From positions 310,001 through 374,000 of the forward strand of contig CAZIYT010000001.1 of the NCBI GenBank assembly GCA_964543545.1: a DNA stretch of 64,000 nucleotides, written 5' to 3'. The translations under genes and the position numbers were made by a program. Below the pieces are notes generated by a model, which did not search any database, had not been told where the DNA came from, and saw nothing but the letters and a program-made list of their open reading frames with translations. Below are positions 51,259 through 58,592 of this stretch, in pieces (positions within the stretch are counted from its first letter, which is position 1; each line of letters opens with the position of its first letter). The stretch comes from UBA4416 sp964543545. Lineage in GTDB: Bacteria > Bacteroidota > Bacteroidia > B-17B0 > Aurantibacillaceae.

Positions 51259-53196
51259 ATGTACCATACATTAAAAAAATATAGTTTCGTTTTCCTGCTT
51301 GCGGTCTGCTCTTCCATACTCTTTGCTCAAAAGCCTTCCAGGCCGCATTCCTTAAAGGTTCTGGCTACCAGGGCGGATTTTGATCTGCTGAAAGGCGAGC
51401 CGCTCAGCAATAATTTCAACGGCATTGAGTGTGTGAAAATAGTCTTTGAGATCAGAAGCAAAACCATCTATTACCTCGAGTCGAAAAGATACAAATGGCA
51501 CTACCGCTTCGTCACGGAGATCCTGAGCGATGTGGATGACCTGGAGCAATTCAACGCGCTTAACTACAGCCAGTCGCCCAACCGGAGATACATCCTGGCA
51601 ACGTTTAATTACAATACGAATACCAAAAACTACTTCCTGCAGTTTGCGCCTTCCGACGACCTCAGCGATGAGCACATCAATCTGCTCTGTAGCAAGATCA
51701 ACGAAACCACCTTTTGCAAAAAGAATTATAAGATCCTGCTGAACACTACAATTCTCCTGCGCCGCAAAGCCAGTATTGCCAAAAGCCACCCGGTGATCAG
51801 CAGCGACGAGCTCTTCCTTTCGCAGACCTATCAGCCCATTGTGGAAGGCAAGGCCAGCGGCATCCTCCTCTTCATCGCCGCCGACTCTATCAAAAAAGGG
51901 AAAGACTATTCCAACAACATCCTGGTACTGAAAGGAAGCTCCAATGACCTTCCCATCTGCAAAGCCGTCATTACCGATGAGTTTCAAACACCGTTGAGCC
52001 ACATCTGCCTGCTCACCGCCAACCGGCGTACGCCCTGTGCCGCACAAAAACATATTTTTACAGCGGACTCTTTCAGGCGCTATGCCAACAAAGCGGTAGA
52101 GATTACCGTGGCCCAAAAGGCTTTGCAGATACGGCCTCTCACAAACTACGTTCCTGCCTTAGTTGTCCCGGCCAAAAAGATCGTTCCGAAGCTCGACACC
52201 ACGCGCCTGGCCATCATCAGCCTCGACAAGCTCTCTTATAAGGACAGGGCCGCTTATGGCTCCAAAGTCTGCAACCTGGCGGAGATCAAAAAGATCGAGC
52301 GAAAGGAAAAAAGCTCTTTTACTCCGCCGAAAGCCTTCGCCATTCCTTTCTGTTATTACTACCGGCATTTGCAGAAGCATCACATCCTTCACGACATAGA
52401 TATCCTTACCAATAGCAAAAACCTCAGCGACAGTATGGTCTCCAAACAGCTGCAGCGCATCCGCAAGCGGATTACCAAAGCCGCACTCGATACAGCCTTG
52501 CTGAATACGGTAACACGCTATTGCCAGGGCAGCTTCAAAAGTAAAAAGATCCGCTTCCGCTCTTCCTCCAATGCCGAGGACGAAAGTAATTTCAACGGTG
52601 CGGGCCTCTACTCGTCTACCTCGGGCATTATCGGCGACAGTAGTAAAAGCATTGAGCGGGCCATTAAAAAAGTATGGGCCAGCCTTTGGAACGAGCGCGC
52701 TTTTTTCGAGCGGAACTATTTCGGCATCGATCAGAAAGGCTCGGCAATGGGCATTCTGGTACACGAGACCTATGACAACGAGCTGGTGAACGGTGTCTGC
52801 ATCACGCAAAACCTCTACCGCGATTATGACTTCGGCTTTGTGATCAATATGCAGCAGGGCGAAAACGAGGTGGTTTCGCCGGATAATAAGCTGGTATGCG
52901 AACAGGTGGTTTCCTATATGAATTCGACGGCGGAATTTTACAACGAACCGCAGGCTGCCGACTGGATCTCCTATTCGAGCCTCAGCCCCAATGCATCACT
53001 CCTCTCTATCGCCGAACTCAAAGACCTGACACAGAAAATGGAGGCCATCAAGCGCCATTTTTACGATCTGCTTCGGGTGTGGCCGGTTGAATACAAGGAC
53101 TTCGCCATGGACATCGAGTTCAAGCTCATCCTGGAGAACAAGCAGCGAAAGATTATCATCAAACAGGCAAGGCCTTATGCCGTCAGGAAGAATTGA
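51259..53196 (+). CDS. Exported dikinase-like protein: phosphohistidine domain plus PEP/pyruvate-dikinase ATP-grasp
   Basis: 645 residues with a signal peptide (YSFVFLLAVCSSILFAQ). Residues 25-190 are unrecognised. A phosphohistidine-type domain lies about 195-290 with TDEFQTPLSHICLLTANRRT; His248 is in the place of the transferable His. Residues 325-645 are the ATP-grasp nucleotide-binding region of PEP synthase/pyruvate phosphate dikinase: YGSKVCNLAEI, IRFRSSSNAEDESNFNGAGL (434-444 core), DIEFKL and IKQARPY at the end. The order His domain then ATP-grasp is that of alpha-glucan, water dikinase, not of PEP synthase, and no PEP-binding barrel is present. Export of an ATP-using enzyme is odd; substrate unknown. 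Confidence 0.82.
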   Translation: MYHTLKKYSFVFLLAVCSSILFAQKPSRPHSLKVLATRADFDLLKGEPLSNNFNGIECVKIVFEIRSKTIYYLESKRYKWHYRFVTEILSDVDDLEQFNALNYSQSPNRRYILATFNYNTNTKNYFLQFAPSDDLSDEHINLLCSKINETTFCKKNYKILLNTTILLRRKASIAKSHPVISSDELFLSQTYQPIVEGKASGILLFIAADSIKKGKDYSNNILVLKGSSNDLPICKAVITDEFQTPLSHICLLTANRRTPCAAQKHIFTADSFRRYANKAVEITVAQKALQIRPLTNYVPALVVPAKKIVPKLDTTRLAIISLDKLSYKDRAAYGSKVCNLAEIKKIERKEKSSFTPPKAFAIPFCYYYRHLQKHHILHDIDILTNSKNLSDSMVSKQLQRIRKRITKAALDTALLNTVTRYCQGSFKSKKIRFRSSSNAEDESNFNGAGLYSSTSGIIGDSSKSIERAIKKVWASLWNERAFFERNYFGIDQKGSAMGILVHETYDNELVNGVCITQNLYRDYDFGFVINMQQGENEVVSPDNKLVCEQVVSYMNSTAEFYNEPQAADWISYSSLSPNASLLSIAELKDLTQKMEAIKRHFYDLLRVWPVEYKDFAMDIEFKLILENKQRKIIIKQARPYAVRKN

Positions 53197-53263
53197 TCAT
53201 CATTGATAGCCACTTCGGGCACCCGAACCGGCAATTCAAGGATCGCTCCTAAGAATTTGTTTT

Positions 53264-53738
53264 CTAAGCCATAAACGTGTTCAGCAACTTCACATTGCCT
53301 CTCAGGTCAATGAAAAAACAATGTGCGTTGAGCTTGTAGTCTTTCACGATCCTTTGGGCTAGCTCGCCGGAAAAGAGCTTATGGCATTTCTCCTCCGGTG
53401 TTACCGTAGAGAAGTCGGCTTTCTTATTCCTGCTATCCAGGAATTTGCTATAAGCGCCGCAATTCTGGTGCTCAATGATATAGACCTCTTTTATTCCGTG
53501 CAGGCCTTGTGCAATCTGGATCTGATCATCTATCATTTTTTCCAGTGGACATATTTTCCGTGATGCCTTTTACGAAAAGGTCTTTATGCTTTGTACTGCA
53601 CAGGAGCGAAGCACCGGCCAGGATTACATGGTCGTAGCGGTTATGCAAATTGTCGAAATTCAGAAAGCTGAGAATGTTGTCTGTAAGGCGCAGGTCCATA
53701 CAACTGATCACAAGAATATTCTCCTTAGGAAAGAACAT
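53264..53738 (-). pseudogene. Beta-carbonic-anhydrase-like gene broken by one-base frameshift
   Basis: Two adjacent minus-strand frames together make one protein. The first (53738-53526) has MFFPKENILVISCMDLRL with the zinc-ligand pattern C-x-D-x-R and HVILAGASLL; it stops at TGA. The second (53536-53264) has IIEHQNCGAY with the H-x-x-C ligand pair. They overlap by 11 nt, and removing one A from the six-A run at about 53539-53544 restores a continuous frame (STGK then MIDDQIQIAQG). All zinc ligands are present, so the break is recent or an error in the sequence. A possible second shift near 53740 would extend the N-terminus to MSHLNYPSTD. If intact, the product would be a small carbonic anhydrase of about 155 residues. 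Confidence 0.75.
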
Positions 53739-53896
53739 AGGAATCTGTGGAAGGGTAGTTCAGGTGTGACATCGTTTTTTGTTTTTTAATAGTGAAATTA
53801 GGAAAAGCCTGCCCCGATAAAACAGGGATTTGTACCTGATTTTAGGATCTCATAAAAACAGGTCCTGTATCTTTTGAGGCGCGGGGACATTATAAC

Positions 53897-54631
53897 ATGC
53901 AAATGCAAAAACCTTTACTCATACTGTTACAGCTCCTGCTTTCTTTTTCAACTACGGAAAAGGCAGCTTATGAGGTGATTTTTGCGGAGGATTACAAAAA
54001 TGCCTTAAGCTACATCCGGCAGAACAGCCAGGCCTTCAGGACATCTGCTTCCACATACGGGCACAGCCCTGAGCTGCTCACCAGCATTGTGTTTCCGGAG
54101 CTCGTCCGCTATTCCATGGTCTCGGATCTTCTCGAAACCTCAGCTCTTGAATACATATACCTCAGCGGCGGTAGCGGTGCTGCGGATTTTTCGATAGGAC
54201 GTTTCCAGATGAAGCCTTCTTTTATAGAGCAGCTCGAAACAGAAATAGAGCAGTCCGACTCTCTCAAAACCAAATACAAAACCATGATCGCGTATCAGGA
54301 TGACACAGGATTCAGGCGCCGGGCACGTCGCCTGCAGCGCCTGAAAACGGCATCGTGGCAAATGATCTACTTAAACGCTTTCGTGGATGTGGTTGCCAAA
54401 AAATTTAAAGGTCTGCGGTTTACCAGTACGGAAGACAGCCTGAGGTTTTATGCAAACGCCTACAATGGCGGATTTGACAGGCAGGCACACCAGATCAAAG
54501 CGGCGGCCGGGCAATGCCTGTTTCCATACGGCACCGGTTTCGAAGGCTCACAATATGCCTACAGCGATGTGTCCGTTTATTTTCACTCACATGTTTTTTT
54601 AAAAAAGAAATCACCCAAAACTCCACTATAA
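53897..54631 (+). CDS. Exported lysozyme-like protein
   Basis: 244 residues with a signal peptide (LLILLQLLLSFSTTEKA). The pattern SIVFPELVRYS with a Glu after a helix, followed by GAADFSIGRFQMKPSFIEQLE and later YANAYNGGFD, resembles the E...S-x-G-x-x-Q-x-x-P...AYN-G framework of lytic transglycosylases. This suggests a periplasmic or cell-wall murein enzyme, but the similarity is only at motif level. Start could also be the ATG two codons on (53903). It ends 11 nt before the next gene. Confidence 0.65.
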   Translation: MQMQKPLLILLQLLLSFSTTEKAAYEVIFAEDYKNALSYIRQNSQAFRTSASTYGHSPELLTSIVFPELVRYSMVSDLLETSALEYIYLSGGSGAADFSIGRFQMKPSFIEQLETEIEQSDSLKTKYKTMIAYQDDTGFRRRARRLQRLKTASWQMIYLNAFVDVVAKKFKGLRFTSTEDSLRFYANAYNGGFDRQAHQIKAAAGQCLFPYGTGFEGSQYAYSDVSVYFHSHVFLKKKSPKTPL

Positions 54632-54642
54632 ACCCCGGACTT

Positions 54643-56106
54643 ATGACTACAACCAAACGCATTTCCCTGATTGCAGGGACAGGAACCCTCATGGCTGTGT
54701 TATTCATCGCAGCCTGCCATCAACAGGAACAGATCGTCGTTTCCGCGCCAGCGAAACTGGTGATCAAGCCTCCGTTTAAGGCGGTGGACGTGGCTTACAC
54801 CACCTATACCATCAACCCTACCAGGGACGACACCATCGTGACAGCCTCGGGTAGCAGGATCATGATCCCGAAAGGAGCGCTTATCGACAGCCTGGGATTT
54901 CCTATAACAGAGGCCTGCGAGGTCCATTACCGCGAATTCATGGATCCCGCTTCTGTGATGGCTTCCGGAATCCCCATGACCTTTAAGAACGATCCGGCCA
55001 ACCTCGACAAGCAATTTGTTTCGGCAGGTATGTTCGAGATCAAAGGCGAAACCGTGACACATAAAAAGATCAGGATCTCAAACGCGAGGCCTCTGTCGGT
55101 AGAGCTTGCCTCCAACACAACAAAAACAGGCTTTTCCAGCTTTTACCTCGATCCTGAAACGGGCGACTGGATCTACAGCGGCGAAGAGCAGCTGGCAAAA
55201 AACCAGCGTAAGGTAGACCTTAACAAACAGATCGAAAAGCTCAAAGGAACGCTTGCCTTTTCCGGAAAAAATTATTTTGTATTGAACAGTATGGCAATGC
55301 TGGATATCTACCTGAATGCCGATTACGCCAAAATTGTTCCCTACTATGAGAACAAGCATAAAAAGCTTCCGGCGCGTTTGCTCAAATACGGCATCAAATC
55401 AAGCGATCTGTATTGCCATAGCGGCGTTACCTTTAATAAGAACCAATATGCGGCGGATTATATGGTTTGGGAAAATATAAGCGGCATTGCTTTCCCCGAA
55501 TGGACCAAAAACAATTACGCCAGGTTGAAGCCGGTTAAAGGAAACCTCTATGAGCTGGAAGTAACCAACGCTAAAAAACAGGTCTTTAAAGCACAGGTAA
55601 AAGCGGTGATGACCATCAAGCATTTATTCTCCTTCGGGCCCGAATACTGGACCAGCAACTATGATGACGCCATGAAGCAGATCCGCGAGGACGAAGCCCG
55701 GATGGCCACCATGAAGGAAGTGACACGCACACTGGAGGTCAATCGCTTTGGCGTGTATAATGCCGACAAGTTCAGCAAGGAGCCCGAAGCTTTTTTTGTA
55801 GAGGCCAGCTTTACATTTCCCGGTAAAGCCAATACGATAACGCCGGAACATATTTTTTACATCAGCCGGAAAGAAAAAAGCATGATCACCTATTCTTACG
55901 GAGCAGACATGAAGCTTCCGCTTTCCAACGACTCCACGGCTTTCCTCATGACGGTACTCCCCGGCAACCTCCTGGCCGAAGTTCCTTCCGAACAATTAAC
56001 AGCGCTGAAAGCCGCACCGAAAGCAACGGTAACGCATCGCTTTGATTTCAAAGTGAAGGCAAAAATAAATTCGATGGAAGATATTAAACAAGCGATCGGG
56101 ATCTAG
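54643..56106 (+). CDS. Bacteroidota lipoprotein of unknown function
   Basis: 487 residues from the ATG at 54643, chosen because it opens a lipoprotein signal (FIAAC, Cys25); longer frames run into the upstream gene. Residues 80-170 resemble a ZU5-like beta domain often seen in Bacteroidota (RIMIPKGALIDSLGFPITEACEVHYREFMDPASVMASGIPM in parts). The rest, about 170-487, is a mixed beta-rich region without recognised family. It is 11 nt after the lysozyme-like gene, so probably in one transcript, and may be a surface lipoprotein partner. Confidence 0.75.
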   Translation: MTTTKRISLIAGTGTLMAVLFIAACHQQEQIVVSAPAKLVIKPPFKAVDVAYTTYTINPTRDDTIVTASGSRIMIPKGALIDSLGFPITEACEVHYREFMDPASVMASGIPMTFKNDPANLDKQFVSAGMFEIKGETVTHKKIRISNARPLSVELASNTTKTGFSSFYLDPETGDWIYSGEEQLAKNQRKVDLNKQIEKLKGTLAFSGKNYFVLNSMAMLDIYLNADYAKIVPYYENKHKKLPARLLKYGIKSSDLYCHSGVTFNKNQYAADYMVWENISGIAFPEWTKNNYARLKPVKGNLYELEVTNAKKQVFKAQVKAVMTIKHLFSFGPEYWTSNYDDAMKQIREDEARMATMKEVTRTLEVNRFGVYNADKFSKEPEAFFVEASFTFPGKANTITPEHIFYISRKEKSMITYSYGADMKLPLSNDSTAFLMTVLPGNLLAEVPSEQLTALKAAPKATVTHRFDFKVKAKINSMEDIKQAIGI

Positions 56107-56108
56107 GC

Positions 56109-56576
56109 TCACATCTTTTCCAGCTGATGGTTCGTCAGCTTACAGTTGATCCATTCGCCATCGAGCCCGGCGCTGTACTTTTTATAAAACTCAATGGCAG
56201 GTGTGTTCCAATCGAGCACCTGCCATTCCATGCGGCGCACCCTGGCATCTTTGCTCACCTGCACCACCTGGTCGAACAGCAACTTGCCGATGCCATGGCC
56301 ACGCTGGCTTTCCGTGACGATGATGTCTTCCAGGAAAAGGCATTTTCCTTTCCAGGTACTGTATTTATAGTAGTAGAGGGCAAGTCCAACGATCGTACCG
56401 TTTACGTCTGCCACAAAAAAATCGAATTGCTTATCGGGCCCGAAGCCCCAGGCCTTCATCTCTTCGGGAGTGACTTCCACTTCCAGCGGCGCTTTTTCGT
56501 AAGCGGCCAGCTCCTTTACCAAATTCAAAGCCTGTGCAATATCGGCTTCTGTGCCTTTCCGGATGGTGATTTCCAT
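56109..56576 (-). CDS. GNAT-family N-acetyltransferase
   Basis: 155 residues, single GNAT domain. The acetyl-CoA loop is present as VTESQRGHGIGKLLFDQV (Q/RxxGxG/A), preceded by the strand LFLEDIIV, and followed by the WQVLDWNTPAIEFYKK segment with the general acid Tyr. The sequence is closest in type to spermidine/diamine or thialysine acetyltransferases, but substrate is uncertain. Its start overlaps the stop of the preceding gene by one base (TAATG), so it is translationally coupled. Confidence 0.88.
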   Translation of the reverse strand: MEITIRKGTEADIAQALNLVKELAAYEKAPLEVEVTPEEMKAWGFGPDKQFDFFVADVNGTIVGLALYYYKYSTWKGKCLFLEDIIVTESQRGHGIGKLLFDQVVQVSKDARVRRMEWQVLDWNTPAIEFYKKYSAGLDGEWINCKLTNHQLEKM

Positions 56577-56911
56577 TATTTATATAATTCTTTTAAGACT
56601 ACTTTTTGTAAGATGCGTTTGATCATAAGCTCCGCAAGCACCAGCTGCAAAGGCTTTCCGGGCTGCTCCCGGGCCGCGGTGGCGATCTGCTTTTCCGTGA
56701 GGTCGATGCGGTACAGGAGGTTTTTCAGGGAATGTCCTGTCTCCAGCTTCAACACCGACTGGTAAAAGGATTGCTGTAGCTCTTCCAGCGTTTTGGTTTC
56801 CATGAAAGGAAGGTACTGAATTACGCCGGCCAGCTCAAAGTCCTTATACACCTGCGCTTTGAATTTCTCAAGCCACTCGGGCTTTTCCAGGAGAATCAGG
56901 TCTTCGGCCAT
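56576..56911 (-). CDS. Hypothetical protein between ferredoxin and acetyltransferase
   Basis: 111 residues, highly helical, without Cys or membrane segments. I do not recognise the family. The start overlaps the end of the ferredoxin-like gene by 16 nt and the stop overlaps the acetyltransferase start by 1 nt, so the three are clearly translated from one message. Confidence 0.65.
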   Translation of the reverse strand: MAEDLILLEKPEWLEKFKAQVYKDFELAGVIQYLPFMETKTLEELQQSFYQSVLKLETGHSLKNLLYRIDLTEKQIATAAREQPGKPLQLVLAELMIKRILQKVVLKELYK

Positions 56912-57222
56912 GTGTCTAATACGAGGCGTTGTACAACGGTATGATGGATCACATGTGCTTCCACAATCTCTTTCACATCTTCTTTTTGCACTCCCACATA
57001 AAAGATCCCCTGCGGATATACGGCTACCGTTGGCCCCAGGTCGCAGATTCCCAGGCAGCCGCTTTTATTGGCGCGCACTTTTAGTCCGGAATTCAGGTCT
57101 TTGAGCTGTTTCTTAAATTCGGCTACCAGCTCCAGGCCATGTGCTTCGCCGCAGCTTAGCTTCTCCGTCCCGCTTCGCTGGTTGGTGCATACGAGTATGT
57201 GAATGTCAAAAATCGGGTCCAT
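56896..57222 (-). CDS. Thioredoxin-like (2Fe-2S) ferredoxin
   Basis: 108 residues. The cysteine pattern CTNQRSGTEKLSC (Cys12 and Cys24) and, about 32 residues on, CLGICDLGPTVAVYPQG, matches the thioredoxin-like 2Fe-2S ferredoxins (the NuoE-related family, also found alone). It probably carries electrons for an unidentified partner. It is the first gene of a three-gene cassette and shares an overlapping divergent promoter region with the epimerase gene. Confidence 0.9.
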   Translation of the reverse strand: MDPIFDIHILVCTNQRSGTEKLSCGEAHGLELVAEFKKQLKDLNSGLKVRANKSGCLGICDLGPTVAVYPQGIFYVGVQKEDVKEIVEAHVIHHTVVQRLVLDTWPKT

Positions 57223-57240
57223 TTATCTGCTATATTTAAG

Positions 57241-57259
57241 CAAAGTTAGGGTAAATTTG
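57241..57259. promoter_or_regulatory. Back-to-back divergent -7 boxes
   Basis: CAAAGTTA (57241-57248), which is TAACTTTG on the minus strand, and TAAATTTG (57252-57259) on the plus strand, are only 3 nt apart. Each fits TAnnTTTG. They would drive the ferredoxin cassette and the epimerase gene in opposite directions, and RNA polymerase could not occupy both at once. Confidence 0.6.
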
Positions 57260-57277
57260 TAAATAAGAAACAAGACC

Positions 57278-58183
57278 ATGGCAACGATACTCATCACCGG
57301 CGGAACGGGCCTTATCGGGAAAGCGCTTAGCCAATCCCTGGCGGAACAGGGCCATCGCGTGCACATCCTGAGCCGTACACCGCGGGCCGGAACGAAGATT
57401 CCCGAATTTTACTGGAATGTAGAGAAGCAGGAGATTGACGACAAAGCGCTTGAGGGCGTGGAACATATCGTACACCTGGCCGGGATTGGTGTGGCCGACA
57501 AACGCTGGACAGAGAAACGCAAACAGGAGATCATCAACTCCCGCGTAGACAGCATGAAGCTCATCACAGATACGGTAAAAAAGAAGGCCCTTCACCTGAA
57601 ATCAGTGGTAGGCGCCAGCGCCATTGGCATCTACGGCATGGGAAGCTCCGGGCAGATCTTTTCCGAAGACGACCGCGGGCCTCAGGATTTCCTCTGGAAG
57701 ACCTGCGAGCTCTGGGAACGCTCCTACGATAGCATCAAAGCCTTGTCTGATAAGACATGTATTCTGCGCATCGGTGTCGTGCTCTCGGAAAAAGGCGGTG
57801 CCCTTAAGCGCCTGCTCCCGATTTTCAAAGCCGGGCTCGGCTCCCCGATCGGGAACGGGAAACAGTACATGCCCTGGATCCACCTCGACGATATGGTGGC
57901 CCTGATCGTGGAAAGCCTCTTCCATCCTGCTTTTGAGGGCATTTACAACGCGGTGGCCACCGAGCATATTACCAATGCCTGCTTTTCCGAAAGCATCGCC
58001 AAAGCGGTATCGAAACCTTACTTTATGCCCGCTATTCCTGCTTTTGCGATGAAACTGCTCTACGGCGAAATGGCCAATGTGTTCCTGCGGGGCGTAAGGG
58101 CAAGCAACCAAAGACTTCTTAACAGCGGCTTTCGCTTTAAATTCCCGGAGCTGAAGCCTGCCCTGGGGGCAATTGTGAAGTAA
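57278..58183 (+). CDS. TIGR01777-family NAD(P)-binding epimerase-like protein
   Basis: 301 residues, atypical short-chain dehydrogenase fold. The Rossmann glycine motif is ILITGGTGLIGKAL at the N-terminus, followed by EGVEHIVHLAGIGVADKRWTEKRKQEI, and SAIGIYGMG with a Tyr in the catalytic position. The C-terminal domain carries the DUF1731 pattern (RLLNSGFRFKFPELKPAL). The family (YfcH/SDR39U1) has no assigned reaction. The promoter box is 18 nt upstream of the ATG. Confidence 0.92.
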   Translation: MATILITGGTGLIGKALSQSLAEQGHRVHILSRTPRAGTKIPEFYWNVEKQEIDDKALEGVEHIVHLAGIGVADKRWTEKRKQEIINSRVDSMKLITDTVKKKALHLKSVVGASAIGIYGMGSSGQIFSEDDRGPQDFLWKTCELWERSYDSIKALSDKTCILRIGVVLSEKGGALKRLLPIFKAGLGSPIGNGKQYMPWIHLDDMVALIVESLFHPAFEGIYNAVATEHITNACFSESIAKAVSKPYFMPAIPAFAMKLLYGEMANVFLRGVRASNQRLLNSGFRFKFPELKPALGAIVK

Positions 58184-58592
58184 CAAAACACAAAACAATC
58201 CTTCGCCATATATTACAGGGCAATTGTCTTCTTTCCCGAATCCGGCCCGGAAAGGCAAGGGGTATATGGAGCGCTTCAACCATTCAGCGTCGTTATTCTG
58301 CGCCAGGGACACGAAGGGTTTAGTTCTTTTGTTCGCTTTTTTCAGCGAACAAAAAACCGCAGCGAAGCGGAGCCCGGAGTGGCCCGGCCTTCCGCCGCTT
58401 GCCGATTACGACAAGCCCTGATCCAAAGCAGGGCGGAAGGAGGCGCCCCACCAAAAATGAAGTAACAGATTGTTGTCTTGTCTGACCTCCCACAAGCCTT
58501 TCTAACCGCAGGAGGGGCAAAAATTGCGACCAGGCACATACTATTTCTCTAAAATTAGCGTTATATTAGCCTTGTTTTTTTAATCAACATCT
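58184..58592. other. Intergenic region with repeat D and glmS promoter
   Basis: About 410 nt without a credible gene; short frames in it translate repeat sequence. It holds copy D of repeat family 1 and the upstream region of glmS, where TATATTAG at about 58561-58568 is a possible -7 box. Confidence 0.65.
58222..58460 (+). repeat. Dispersed repeat family 1, copy D
   Basis: Core at 58300-58326 (GCGCCAGGGACACGAAGGGT then TTAGTTC), 23 of 27 positions identical to copy C in the opposite orientation. It is followed by a hairpin TTTTGTTCGCT / AGCGAACAAAA (58327-58337 with 58344-58354) and a GC-rich end (AGCGAAGCGGAGCCCGGAG, then GGCGCCCC near 58452). Confidence 0.7.

Noticed and set aside
53526..53546. 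Programmed frameshift in the carbonic anhydrase gene
   Set aside because: The shift needed is +1 and the A-run is not placed in a known slippery context for that direction; error or decay is simpler.
58540..58592. glmS ribozyme or riboswitch upstream of glmS
   Set aside because: The gap has a dispersed repeat and a short AT-rich leader; the conserved double-pseudoknot core is not seen, and glmS ribozymes belong mainly to Firmicutes.
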